A stretch of DNA of 58,406 nucleotides, from contig CAYGCQ010000006.1 of assembly GCA_964348455.1 (NCBI GenBank), forward strand, positions 1 to 58,406, written 5' to 3'. Position 1 is the first letter of the stretch. The number at the start of each line of letters is the position of its first letter. Both the position numbers and the translations under genes were made by a program. Of the stretch, positions 24,051 to 30,966 are shown one piece after another. The stretch is from UBA10133 sp964348455. Its GTDB lineage: Bacteria > Patescibacteriota > Microgenomatia > UBA1400 > MFAQ01. Under the pieces are notes generated by a model. The model made no database searches and was not told where the DNA came from. It saw nothing but the letters and a program-made list of their open reading frames with translations.

Positions 24051-24069
24051 AACCTCCACAAGGGAGGTT
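24051..24069 (-). terminator. Terminator of tRNA-Leu (repeat copy 2)
   Basis: Same hairpin as at 23929-23947, here 12 nt downstream of the intact tRNA-Leu 3' end. Confidence 0.8.
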
Positions 24070-24080
24070 CATTTATTTAG

Positions 24081-24163
24081 TGCCGGGAGAGGGGATCGAA
24101 CCCTCACGGCCTTGCGACCACAGGTTTTTGAGACCTGAGCGTATACCATTCCGCCATCCCGGC
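24081..24163 (-). tRNA. tRNA-Leu(CAA)
   Basis: 83 nt, class II. Acceptor GCCGGGA/TCCCGGC with discriminator A; D-arm GCGGAATGGTATACGC; anticodon stem CAGGT/ACCTG with the 7-nt loop CTCAAAA, anticodon CAA (codon UUG); long variable arm with GGTC-GGCC; T-arm GAGGG-TTCGATC-CCCTC. The 3' CCA is not encoded. It is the only intact tRNA in a cluster of partial copies on both sides. Confidence 0.93.
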
Positions 24164-24451
24164 ATATTTCATTGTTTTTGAGNNNNNNNNNNNNNNNNNN
24201 NNNNNNNNNNNNNNNNNNNNNNNNNNNNNNNNNNNNNNNNNNNNNNNNNNNNNNNNNNNNNNNNNNNNNNNNNNNNNNNNNNCGCCCTGCGCTTCGCTTG
24301 TGCATTTCGCCGAGTGTACTGGCTCAACCTTAGCGTATACCATTCCGCCATCCCGGCATATTTCATTGTTTTTGAGCGCCCTGCGCTTCGCTTGTGCATT
24401 TCGCCGAGTGTACTGGCTCAACCTTAGCGTACACCATTCCGCCATCCCGGC
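24164..24451 (-). repeat. Tandem 94-nt units with tRNA-Leu 5' fragments, interrupted by an assembly gap
   Basis: Unit 1 is 24358-24451; unit 2 is seen at 24283-24357 and resumes at 24164-24182. Each begins with the first 26 nt of the tRNA-Leu gene, up to the D-arm and the next base, then leaves the tRNA for ~50 nt of other sequence and ends with an A-rich spacer. The visible parts of unit 2 (75+19) add up to exactly 94. Unit 1 carries G where unit 2 and the tRNA have A, which lets GTGTAC pair with GTACAC inside the unit. Confidence 0.75.
24183..24282. other. Assembly gap of 100 N
   Basis: Exactly 100 undefined bases, the usual filler length. Both flanks are in phase with the 94-nt unit, so the true content is probably zero or a whole number of units. 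Confidence 0.9.
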
Positions 24452-24484
24452 ATATCAGTATTTTACTATGAAAAAATCCTGCGA

Positions 24485-24679
24485 TTAAGCAGGATCGTCG
24501 AGAACTACCTGTTTTATTAGATAATTACAAATTTTACATCTAAGTTGGATATAATTACTTTTCTTGGTTACTCTGTATTGATTAAATCTTTGTCCGCATT
24601 TGGGATTTGGACATTTGTGTTTGCCTTGTGGCTTCGAGATCCTGATAAAGATTTCTGATCCTGTGATTGGACCGTTCAC
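24485..24679 (-). CDS. Zinc-ribbon protein, 64 residues
   Basis: A four-cysteine zinc ribbon, CPNPKC and CKIC, as in transposon-end or transcription-factor-like ribbons; the second half is LRCKICNYLIKQVVL. Likely binds nucleic acid or a protein, with no specific assignment. GTG start with AAGGAG 6 nt upstream. It reads away from efp and ends just upstream of the tRNA cluster. Confidence 0.65.
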   Translation of the reverse strand: MNGPITGSEIFIRISKPQGKHKCPNPKCGQRFNQYRVTKKSNYIQLRCKICNYLIKQVVLDDPA

Positions 24680-24793
24680 CTAAGGCTCCTTAATGTACTA
24701 TGTGCATTATATCATTTTTTTATATATGGGTCATAAATAGTATTTTTTGTGAGTGTGGTGTGATTGCTTTCTTGTGGCTGTTAGGTTTAAAAT

Positions 24794-25360
24794 ATGTCCA
24801 TGATTGACGTAAATAAGCTTAAAGTTGGAGTTACTTTTACCGAAGAGGGGATACCCTATCGAGTAATGAAGTATGACTTTACCAAGATGGGTAGGGGGCA
24901 TGCCACGATAAAAGTTAAAGCCAGAAACCTATTTTCCGGTTCCATTGAAACGAAGGGTTATATCTCCGGAAATATGGTTGAGAATATTATGCTGGACAAA
25001 AGACATCTTCAATACTTGTATAAAGACGATGATAAGGCGTATTTTATGGATCCCGTTTCGTTTGAACAAATCGAAATCCCTCTGAAAATCTTAGGTGATG
25101 ATGTCATGTACCTGGTAGAAGGAGAAAAAGCCTGGGTGTTATTTTGGGATGAAAAAATTCTGGGAGTTGAAGTGCCTTCGTCAGTAATTATGAAAATTAC
25201 CGAGACTGAGCCGGGCGCCAGGGGTAACACTGTTAGTAACGTCCTTAAGCCGGCTAAAACGGTTTCAGGGTTGACCGTTATGGTTCCACTCTTCATTGGT
25301 GAGGGGGACTCGATAAAGGTGAATACTGAGACTGGTGAGTACACCGGTAGGGCAAATTAA
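24794..25360 (+). CDS. efp: Elongation factor P
   Basis: 188 residues, three OB/KOW domains. It rescues ribosomes stalled at polyproline. The loop tip that E. coli modifies at Lys34 is here Arg34 (FTKMGRGHA), so lysine-type modification cannot occur at that place. The central KGYISGNMVENIMLDKRHLQ and the C-terminal TGEYTGRAN fit EF-P. TAGGTT (24782-24787) ends 6 nt before the ATG. Confidence 0.95.
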   Translation: MSMIDVNKLKVGVTFTEEGIPYRVMKYDFTKMGRGHATIKVKARNLFSGSIETKGYISGNMVENIMLDKRHLQYLYKDDDKAYFMDPVSFEQIEIPLKILGDDVMYLVEGEKAWVLFWDEKILGVEVPSSVIMKITETEPGARGNTVSNVLKPAKTVSGLTVMVPLFIGEGDSIKVNTETGEYTGRAN

Positions 25361-25383
25361 AAACCGCCTATTTAAGGCGGTTT
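25361..25383. terminator. Terminator after efp
   Basis: AAACCGCCT/AGGCGGTTT stem with a 5-nt loop; the T-tract is better on the minus strand, so it may also close transcripts of the 25432 gene. Confidence 0.75.
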
Positions 25384-25431
25384 GAGAACTAATCTTTTTA
25401 TTTTTCAGGAGGGCTGATAGCTATTTTATGA

Positions 25432-25773
25432 CTACGCGATATTTGGAGTATTTTGGCCATTTTGCATAAGCGTGTTTATTCCAAGTTTGGTAAAGATCTC
25501 CCAGTTCAGCTTGAAGCATTCCGGCACTTCTGATAGAAAATCTGTTGCCGAATCAGTGAACGCTTTAATGCGAGCAGGTAACATTTCGTGTTGCAGACTT
25601 TTTCTGTACATATGGTGAGCGGCAGCGTCAAGCATATGAAATTTGACCTGTCTATCGTAGCAGAGAGAAACATTTGGTCTTTGAGCCACGATTTCAGCTC
25701 CAATCAGTTGTTCCTTCGTAGGTCCAGTTAAAAATTGATATTTTCCGTCTATTAATACGAGATAAATATCCAT
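25432..25773 (-). CDS. Hypothetical protein, 113 residues
   Basis: Unknown family, soluble. It begins MDIYLVLIDGKYQFLTGPTK and contains a His-rich helix (LDAAAHHMYRKSLQHEM). SD GGAG 9 nt before ATG. No membrane helix or known motif. It converges on efp. Confidence 0.6.
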   Translation of the reverse strand: MDIYLVLIDGKYQFLTGPTKEQLIGAEIVAQRPNVSLCYDRQVKFHMLDAAAHHMYRKSLQHEMLPARIKAFTDSATDFLSEVPECFKLNWEIFTKLGINTLMQNGQNTPNIA

Positions 25774-25826
25774 ATTGATTTTCTCCTTTTAAAGGTGCTG
25801 GAATGTGTGAGGGTTAGATTATAGAC

Positions 25827-26273
25827 CTATTTCAGAAGTAGGATTAGGAGGATCACTAGAACTTGTGGAAGAAGACCCCAAAATTTATTCGAAGTTGATC
25901 TGTGGCACCAGTTATGAAAGGCGGCAAATTTTTTCATAATTGGACCTCGAAAATTGAGAAAGAGGTAAGGAAATTCAATAAAGTCTGGTAGAAGTCCAAA
26001 AAACCAACCTAACCATGGGCGATAGTCGAAAGGTCGTCCAGCTTGGAAGAATAAGTAAACGATAAGGATGGAAAAGGGAAAGTCAAAAAAAAGTTCTTGG
26101 AGGAATGCCGCCTTTTTACTCTTTTTTTTGTGGGTTAGTCCTTGGCCAACGTCCCAGTGTGGGACGCGATCTTCTAAAAAATGGGATGCCAGGATTAGGG
26201 GAATGCTGATATATGGATTAGATATTTTGGAAGCAATTAGTGCTCCAGTTGGGCCATGAGCTATGGATAGCAT
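25827..26273 (-). CDS. Membrane-bound putative metal-dependent hydrolase (YdjM-like)
   Basis: 148 residues, three to four helices. The start HGPTGALIASKISNPYIS and the SHFLEDRVPHWD segment, and a later AAFHNWCHRS, resemble the YdjM/LexA-binding membrane hydrolase group, in which His and Asp residues line a metal site. The function of this group is poorly known. The start lies 10 nt from a TATACT box shared with the divergent gene at 26301. Confidence 0.6.
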   Translation of the reverse strand: MLSIAHGPTGALIASKISNPYISIPLILASHFLEDRVPHWDVGQGLTHKKKSKKAAFLQELFFDFPFSILIVYLFFQAGRPFDYRPWLGWFFGLLPDFIEFPYLFLNFRGPIMKKFAAFHNWCHRSTSNKFWGLLPQVLVILLILLLK

Positions 26274-26283
26274 ATATTTTTTT

Positions 26284-26291
26284 AGTATACT
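26284..26291. promoter_or_regulatory. Palindromic bidirectional -10 element
   Basis: AGTATACT reads as TATACT on both strands. It ends 9 nt before the ATG at 26301 (plus) and 10 nt before the ATG at 26273 (minus), so one element may start both divergent, nearly leaderless transcripts. Confidence 0.6.
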
Positions 26292-26300
26292 CTAAGTATC

Positions 26301-27038
26301 ATGAATGACGCTATTTATAGATTGGGGACGATTTCAGTTTATGGTTTTGGTGTTTTGGCCACAATATCATTTCTTTGGGGTTCTTTTGTTTTTTATAAAA
26401 AAGCTGTTAGTTCTCATTTAGATGAATTTCATATTTTAGATGGAGTAGTTATGTCGGCCTTTTGGGCCTTTATGGTGGGGAGGTTGTCCTATGTGATTTT
26501 AAACCTTGATATTTTTTGGAATCGCTTCTCACGAGTTTTTTTATTTTCAAATTTTCCCGGTATCGATAAATGGGGAGTATTAGTCGGTATATTTTTGGGT
26601 GCTTTTTGGACTGTTCGTCGAGTAAAGGGTAAGGTTTTTGATTGGTTTGATTTAATTTCTTTAGGTATTTCTTCTGGCATTGCAATACTTTTTGCTGGCT
26701 TGTCAGCTCTGCGTTTTTCATGGCAGTACTTAGTCCTGAGTTTGATTTATTTGCTGTTCTTCATATTTTCTTGGGGAGCAGAAGATAAATACAGAACCTT
26801 TGGTTGGTATAAGGGGAATAAGACATCTTCGAGGTCTGGGTTAATTACGGGTCTTTCGATATCAGTCTGGGGTATGTTGTCTATATTAGAGGAATCATTT
26901 TTTAATAATATGGATTTTAATAAAGTGATGTGGGGCATACTATTAATTGTAGGAGGTATGGTTTTAGTGTATATTAGGTCAGGAAGGACAGTGAGTGAAG
27001 ATATAAAAATAATTTTTAAAAATGGAAGAAAAAAATAA
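26301..27038 (+). CDS. Lgt-like membrane protein (prolipoprotein diacylglyceryl transferase family)
   Basis: 245 residues, about seven helices. The N-terminal ISVYGFGVLATISFLWGSF and the following AFWAFMVGRLSYVILN block, a Gly-rich third helix (WGVLVGIFLGAFWTVRRVKG) and the SGIAILFAGLSALRF stretch match the Lgt layout, though strongly diverged. The call is supported by the nearby lspA, since both act on lipoproteins. It overlaps the dksA-like gene by 17 nt. Alternatively a relative that has lost transferase activity. Confidence 0.6.
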   Translation: MNDAIYRLGTISVYGFGVLATISFLWGSFVFYKKAVSSHLDEFHILDGVVMSAFWAFMVGRLSYVILNLDIFWNRFSRVFLFSNFPGIDKWGVLVGIFLGAFWTVRRVKGKVFDWFDLISLGISSGIAILFAGLSALRFSWQYLVLSLIYLLFFIFSWGAEDKYRTFGWYKGNKTSSRSGLITGLSISVWGMLSILEESFFNNMDFNKVMWGILLIVGGMVLVYIRSGRTVSEDIKIIFKNGRKK

Positions 27039-27408
27039 AATAAAATTCCCGATTTCGGTCTTGAAACCATTGATTTCCTATCTTAAGGGTGAGGAAAAAA
27101 GATTAAAGGAGTCTAAGAAAGAGTTAAGAAAAGAGGATCCCTTTATTGTAGGTAATAGAGATGAGGATAACTCTGTAGACTCAGATGTAGCAGAAAATGT
27201 TGAGCATGATAGAGCCTTTGCTATGAGAAGGCAGGTTAGCAGGTCAATAATCGAGATTCGAAAAACTCTTACTAGGATTAAGCTCGGTAAATTTGGTACA
27301 TGTGCTGGCTGTGGAAAAATGATTGATACAGATAGGTTGGCAGTCAATCCAACTGCTGAGTACTGCATGGCGTGCGAAATACAAATAGAAGAAAAACAGA
27401 GGCGCTAG
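27022..27408 (+). CDS. DksA/TraR-type zinc-finger protein
   Basis: 128 residues. A long charged helical N-terminus precedes a C4 zinc finger, CAGCG...CMAC, in GTCAGCGKMIDTDRLAVNP, typical of the DksA/TraR family. DksA-type proteins bind RNA polymerase through the secondary channel; short variants are often of unknown role. It lies between lgt-like and lspA and overlaps both (17 nt and TAGTG), so it is co-translated with lipoprotein-processing genes. Confidence 0.85.
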   Translation: MEEKNKIKFPISVLKPLISYLKGEEKRLKESKKELRKEDPFIVGNRDEDNSVDSDVAENVEHDRAFAMRRQVSRSIIEIRKTLTRIKLGKFGTCAGCGKMIDTDRLAVNPTAEYCMACEIQIEEKQRR

Positions 27409-27821
27409 TGAAAAAGAGACTTTTTGTCTCATCTCTGTGGCTTAAGTTTTTTTTGTTCTCAGTCTTAATGGTTGAATTTGTACTTCAAGGTTTTTTACGT
27501 AGAAAGGGGATCGGGGTTTTGAATGAAGGTGTTTCTTTTGGGCTGTTTCCCGGGATAGGGATGCTGATGTCCATCTTGATATACCTTGGATTAGTCGTTA
27601 TGTTCTTTATGGTTAGTAAAAAGGAGAAAGTTGCTATGTGGTTTATTTTAGTGGGGGGACTTGGAAACTTAGTTCCTAGAATAATTTTCGGTAGTGTTTG
27701 GGATTATATTTATGCTCCGTTTTTACCGTTTCAGTTTAACTTATCTGATGTTTTTATAACCACTGGAGTAATCCTTTATATTTTGAGTGAGACAGTTGGT
27801 TTTCAGTTAGCATTCGACTAG
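27408..27821 (+). CDS. lspA: Signal peptidase II (lipoprotein signal peptidase)
   Basis: 137 residues, four helices. NEGVSFGLF matches the N-x-G-x-x-F/A-F block; the two catalytic aspartates are kept in SVWDYI and FNLSDVFI. The Asp of GNLxDR is replaced by Pro (GGLGNLVPR), an unusual change. GTG 27408 overlaps the stop of the dksA-like gene (TAGTG) and is preferred; an in-frame ATG at 27372 would add 12 polar residues. rluA-type gene follows. Confidence 0.85.
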   Translation: MKKRLFVSSLWLKFFLFSVLMVEFVLQGFLRRKGIGVLNEGVSFGLFPGIGMLMSILIYLGLVVMFFMVSKKEKVAMWFILVGGLGNLVPRIIFGSVWDYIYAPFLPFQFNLSDVFITTGVILYILSETVGFQLAFD

Positions 27822-27855
27822 GCTCATTTTCCCGAACAAGGTATACTAGTCTGTA

Positions 27856-28617
27856 ATGGAGATTCAGATTCTTTTCGAGGATGATAACACCCTGGTTATA
27901 AATAAACCGGTTGACCTGGTGGTAAACAGGGCTAACTCTATTAAAGGAAAAACGGTTCAAGACTGGGTTGAAGAACAGGAATGGATGGTAAAAAGAACTC
28001 AAGAACTCAAGGAATCAAGAGTACGAAATGAAGAAGAATTATTTTTTCAGAGGAGTGGGGTGTGCCACAGACTAGATAAAGAGACTAGCGGGTGTCTTTT
28101 GATAGCCAAAAACCCTGACTCACTTAAGTATTATTTAAGTTTGTTCAAGGACAGGAAAATTTCAAAGTCTTATGTTGCTCTTGTGCATGGTAGGGTTGAA
28201 CCGGATCATGGAGAGACGATACTTCCCCTAAGGAGAAACATTTTTAATCGGGAGAAGTGGCAGGTCCATTATGAGGGCAAGAGAGCTGTTACTGAATGGA
28301 CTGTTGAAAAAAGATACGTATATCCCGGCAATGAGCATTGGCGAGATTCCTTGACCTTTTTACGATTAAATTTAAAGACAGGAAGAACACATCAGATTAG
28401 AGTGCATCTATCTTTTTTGGGTTGGCCAATTTTTGCCGATGACAAGTATTTAAACAGAAAGTTTTCAAGAGAAGATAGAAAGTACCTTTATCATCACTTT
28501 TTGCATGCCGAACAGTTGGAGTTTGTATCTTTTACTGAAGATAAGGTGGTTGTGCACGCTCCTCTTCCGATTGATTGCCAAAAGCTGATAGCAACTCTTG
28601 TAACCGAGACAGCATAG
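27856..28617 (+). CDS. RluA-family pseudouridine synthase
   Basis: 253 residues. The catalytic Asp is in HRLDKETSG; LVINKPVDLVV opens the domain; LKTGRTHQIRVHLSFLGWPI closes it. It isomerises uridines in rRNA or tRNA; the target is not predictable. An S4 domain is not visible. TATACT lies 8 nt before the ATG. It follows lspA by 34 nt, a frequent pairing. Confidence 0.92.
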   Translation: MEIQILFEDDNTLVINKPVDLVVNRANSIKGKTVQDWVEEQEWMVKRTQELKESRVRNEEELFFQRSGVCHRLDKETSGCLLIAKNPDSLKYYLSLFKDRKISKSYVALVHGRVEPDHGETILPLRRNIFNREKWQVHYEGKRAVTEWTVEKRYVYPGNEHWRDSLTFLRLNLKTGRTHQIRVHLSFLGWPIFADDKYLNRKFSREDRKYLYHHFLHAEQLEFVSFTEDKVVVHAPLPIDCQKLIATLVTETA

Positions 28618-28630
28618 GTTAGAATGAATT

Positions 28631-28738
28631 ATGGATGTATTTCTGGTAGATCTTTTGGTCGTATTTTCGATTCTGAATAAATCTGATAAAGATGTAGACG
28701 CAATTAAGAAGTTTAGGTCAAAGCAGACCGAGGTTTGA
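28631..28738 (+). CDS. Possible 35-residue protein
   Basis: Begins MDVFLVDLLVVFSILNKSD: a short hydrophobic start followed by a charged tail with KDVDAIKKFRSKQ. TAGAAT ends 5 nt before the ATG. It fills the gap between rluA and the next gene, which starts 9 nt after its stop. Too short to judge by composition. Confidence 0.4.
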   Translation: MDVFLVDLLVVFSILNKSDKDVDAIKKFRSKQTEV

Positions 28739-28747
28739 AAGAAATAT

Positions 28748-29629
28748 ATGAAGGGGAATTCTGAAAATAAATATATAAAAGTAACTGGTGTCACTTTTTT
28801 GGTGGTACTGCTAATGTTACTAGTTTTTAGGGTTGTAAAGGACGGAATTTTTTCTAAGAATTCGGGAATTAATGTGGCTGTGGTAGGTGAGAATAGTGTG
28901 TCTGTTCTTATTCTTCGCCCTGATGAGGATATCTTGGGATGGGTTGTTCTTCCTGAGAAGTTAAAGGTTAAAATCTATAATTCTGCTGCTCATTACCCCA
29001 TTGGTTCGTTATGGGAGTATGGTCTAAGTGAAAAAGAACCTTATACTGTTTTAAAAAAATCTCTAGGTTTGTCGATGGGTGTTCCAATTTCCAGAACGAT
29101 AAAAATTCGAGGAAGCAGTACATTGGAGGAGGTTTTGGCTAGTTTGCACAAAATAAATTTAAAAACAGATCTTTCAATCCGTGATAGATTTTTGATTCGT
29201 CAGTACTTAGTGGACTCTTTGACGTCAAAAAAGGTACTTGAAATGGACATTCCGTCTAGTGGAATGGACAAAATTATGGAGCCTGATGGTAAAAGTTTTT
29301 TGATGTTTAATAATGTAATTAGTCTTTGGACTAAAAATAAATTTCTTCTTGAGTCAATACTAAATGAAAATGTTAATCTTTCTGTCAATAACTTGACCGG
29401 TTTAGCGGGTTTAGGTATAGCTGTGTCAAGGCAGCTTGAAGCGGCTGGAATTCGTGTGATTGATGTAAAGACTGATCCAACTGATGATGTAATCGGATCG
29501 GGATGCCTTTTTAGTACAAGCGGTAATTATCCATATACAAGAGATTTTTTAATACAGCAGATGGATTGCGTTGAAAAGGTCCGAGAGATTCCTTTGGTTG
29601 AAAAGGGGATTGTTCTTTGGTTAAAGTAG
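28748..29629 (+). CDS. Membrane-anchored LytR_C-like protein
   Basis: 293 residues: anchor helix (TGVTFLVVLLMLLVFRVV), a ~180-residue LytR/CpsA/Psr-related extracellular part with LILRPDEDILGWVVLPE, and a C-terminal LytR_C-type domain (VNLSVNNLTGLAGLGIAVSR, then GIRVIDVKTD). LCP relatives attach polymers to the wall, but the phosphotransferase core is not clearly present, so the activity is uncertain. Surface exposed. No SD. Confidence 0.65.
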   Translation: MKGNSENKYIKVTGVTFLVVLLMLLVFRVVKDGIFSKNSGINVAVVGENSVSVLILRPDEDILGWVVLPEKLKVKIYNSAAHYPIGSLWEYGLSEKEPYTVLKKSLGLSMGVPISRTIKIRGSSTLEEVLASLHKINLKTDLSIRDRFLIRQYLVDSLTSKKVLEMDIPSSGMDKIMEPDGKSFLMFNNVISLWTKNKFLLESILNENVNLSVNNLTGLAGLGIAVSRQLEAAGIRVIDVKTDPTDDVIGSGCLFSTSGNYPYTRDFLIQQMDCVEKVREIPLVEKGIVLWLK

Positions 29630-29630
29630 C

Positions 29631-30332
29631 TTATTCATCTCCTATCAGGGGATCGTAGATCTCTAGTCGTGGGGATCCGTTCGATTCTCCGGCTGATAAA
29701 GAAGGTAAATGGTCTTTGTCGTCCAGTGGAAATGAGGGGATGCCCTTAAGCCTCTTTGAGGACTTTGATTCCAGAATAAATACTTGAGGTTTTTTTGCGT
29801 TTACAGATTTCATGATGCTCTTGTATTTATAGCCGGCTCCCATAAGTTTGGTTAAGCGAAAAGATAAATTGTCCGGCAGGTATCCAATAAACTCACTTCC
29901 TCTGATTACTTTAACCTTATGTTTTGAAAGTAAAAGCTCTACAGGCTCACCGATGTTTAGTGTAGAAAATATTTTTGGTTCACCTGGGCTGACCAATGAA
30001 ACAACCTTGGATTTTCCAGGCTCTTCGATAAAACTGACTGTCTGAAGGAATGGGTTGGCAAGTCCTTGTTTTTTGTTTGTTTTTAATCGAGCAAGATTGT
30101 TCTTGGCTATTGGGTTTTGTGGATCTATGACAAGTACTTTTTGAAAACTCGCAGTAGCTTTTCTGACAGTACCTTCCATGGAATATGCTATTCCCAATCG
30201 ATTTAAAGTGGGTATATCATCAGGAGTATTTTCAAGAATTTGTTCATTAATAGCAATTGCTTTTTTCCAGTTATTGGAGATAGATGATTTAATTGCTTCC
30301 TGTTGTAAATCTGTTATGTTGTCATTGTTCAT
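29631..30332 (-). CDS. TPR protein
   Basis: 233 residues. Two to three tetratricopeptide repeats at residues ~10-85 (NWKKAIAINEQILENTPDDI, then KATASFQKVLVIDPQNPIAK). The C-terminal ~110 residues (LNIGEPVELLLSKHKVKVIR, GYLPDNLSFRLTKLM) are a beta-rich module I do not recognise firmly. Soluble, probably a protein-protein adaptor. TATCAT lies 8 nt before the ATG. It converges on the LytR_C gene, 1 nt apart. Confidence 0.7.
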   Translation of the reverse strand: MNNDNITDLQQEAIKSSISNNWKKAIAINEQILENTPDDIPTLNRLGIAYSMEGTVRKATASFQKVLVIDPQNPIAKNNLARLKTNKKQGLANPFLQTVSFIEEPGKSKVVSLVSPGEPKIFSTLNIGEPVELLLSKHKVKVIRGSEFIGYLPDNLSFRLTKLMGAGYKYKSIMKSVNAKKPQVFILESKSSKRLKGIPSFPLDDKDHLPSLSAGESNGSPRLEIYDPLIGDE

Positions 30333-30440
30333 TCAGAGAAATGATATCTATGATTTGTTCTCATGTCAAGTTGTATGTGAGTAGTGAGATTTGTGGAACC
30401 ATGGATACTTAGATTTACTTTTTGACTGTATAATTGTTTT

Positions 30441-30965
30441 ATGTCCGGACACTCAAAATGGTCTACCATTAAGCATCAAAAGGCAATTGAAGACAAGAAA
30501 AGGAGTTCTGTTTTTACAAAAATTGCAAAAAAGATTCACATAGCAGTCAAAAAAGGTGGTTCGGATGATATAAATACTAATCCTTATTTGAGAGCTTGTG
30601 TGGAGGAAGCTAGGTCAGTTAATATGCCCATGGCTAATATTAAAAGGGCTATCGATAAAGCCTCAGGTTCAGGTGGAGAGATAGTGTCGAATGAGATAAT
30701 TTATGAAGCTTATGGTCCGGGCGGTGTAGGTATTTTAATTACTTCTGTTACGGACAATCGTAACAGAACCGGCGGTGAGGTTAAAAATGTATTAGATAAG
30801 CATGACGCCAAGCTGGGGGCTCCAGGGTCTGTTTCCTACATGAAACAGTTATCCCAATTACCAAAAGTTATAGTTCCAGAAAGTGAATTGGTTAAAATAG
30901 GATTGTTAATAGAAGCTTTAGAAGATCTTGATGATGTTATCGATGTGTGGACTAGCTTAAATTAA
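30441..30965 (+). CDS. yebC: Short YebC/PmpR-family protein
   Basis: The N-terminal MSGHSKWSTIKHQKAIEDKK and YEAYGPGGVGILI are diagnostic for YebC. Members have about 240 residues in three domains; this one has 174, and after PGSVSYMKQ it passes almost directly to the C-terminal PKVIVPESEL...DDVIDVWTSLN. About 70 residues, mostly one domain, are missing, cleanly. YebC-type proteins act in transcription or in translation of proline stretches. TATAAT ends 6 nt before the ATG. Confidence 0.9.
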   Translation: MSGHSKWSTIKHQKAIEDKKRSSVFTKIAKKIHIAVKKGGSDDINTNPYLRACVEEARSVNMPMANIKRAIDKASGSGGEIVSNEIIYEAYGPGGVGILITSVTDNRNRTGGEVKNVLDKHDAKLGAPGSVSYMKQLSQLPKVIVPESELVKIGLLIEALEDLDDVIDVWTSLN

Positions 30966-30966
30966 T

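Larger units (their letters stand above)
23837..24080. repeat. Two perfect tandem 122-bp repeats with tRNA-Leu 3' fragments
   Basis: Units 23837-23958 and 23959-24080 are identical. Each opens with 19 nt identical to the 3' end of the adjacent tRNA-Leu gene, then an inverted repeat (AGAGGGGATCGA/TCGATCCCCTCT) around a ~43-nt core that itself folds (GCCAAG/CTTGGC), and closes with a terminator. Either a true tandem duplication next to the tRNA gene or an assembly product. Confidence 0.85.

Noticed and set aside
23837..24080. Additional tRNA genes in the 122-bp units
   Set aside because: Only the 3' end of a tRNA is present; the rest gives no cloverleaf with a proper D-arm and 7-nt anticodon loop.
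24069..24445. Several open frames across the tRNA-Leu repeats and the N gap
   Set aside because: They exist only because the tandem units lack stops and because N runs are read as open; the DNA is tRNA fragments.
23837..24451. CRISPR array
   Set aside because: Units are adjacent copies without variable spacers, and they consist of tRNA-derived sequence.
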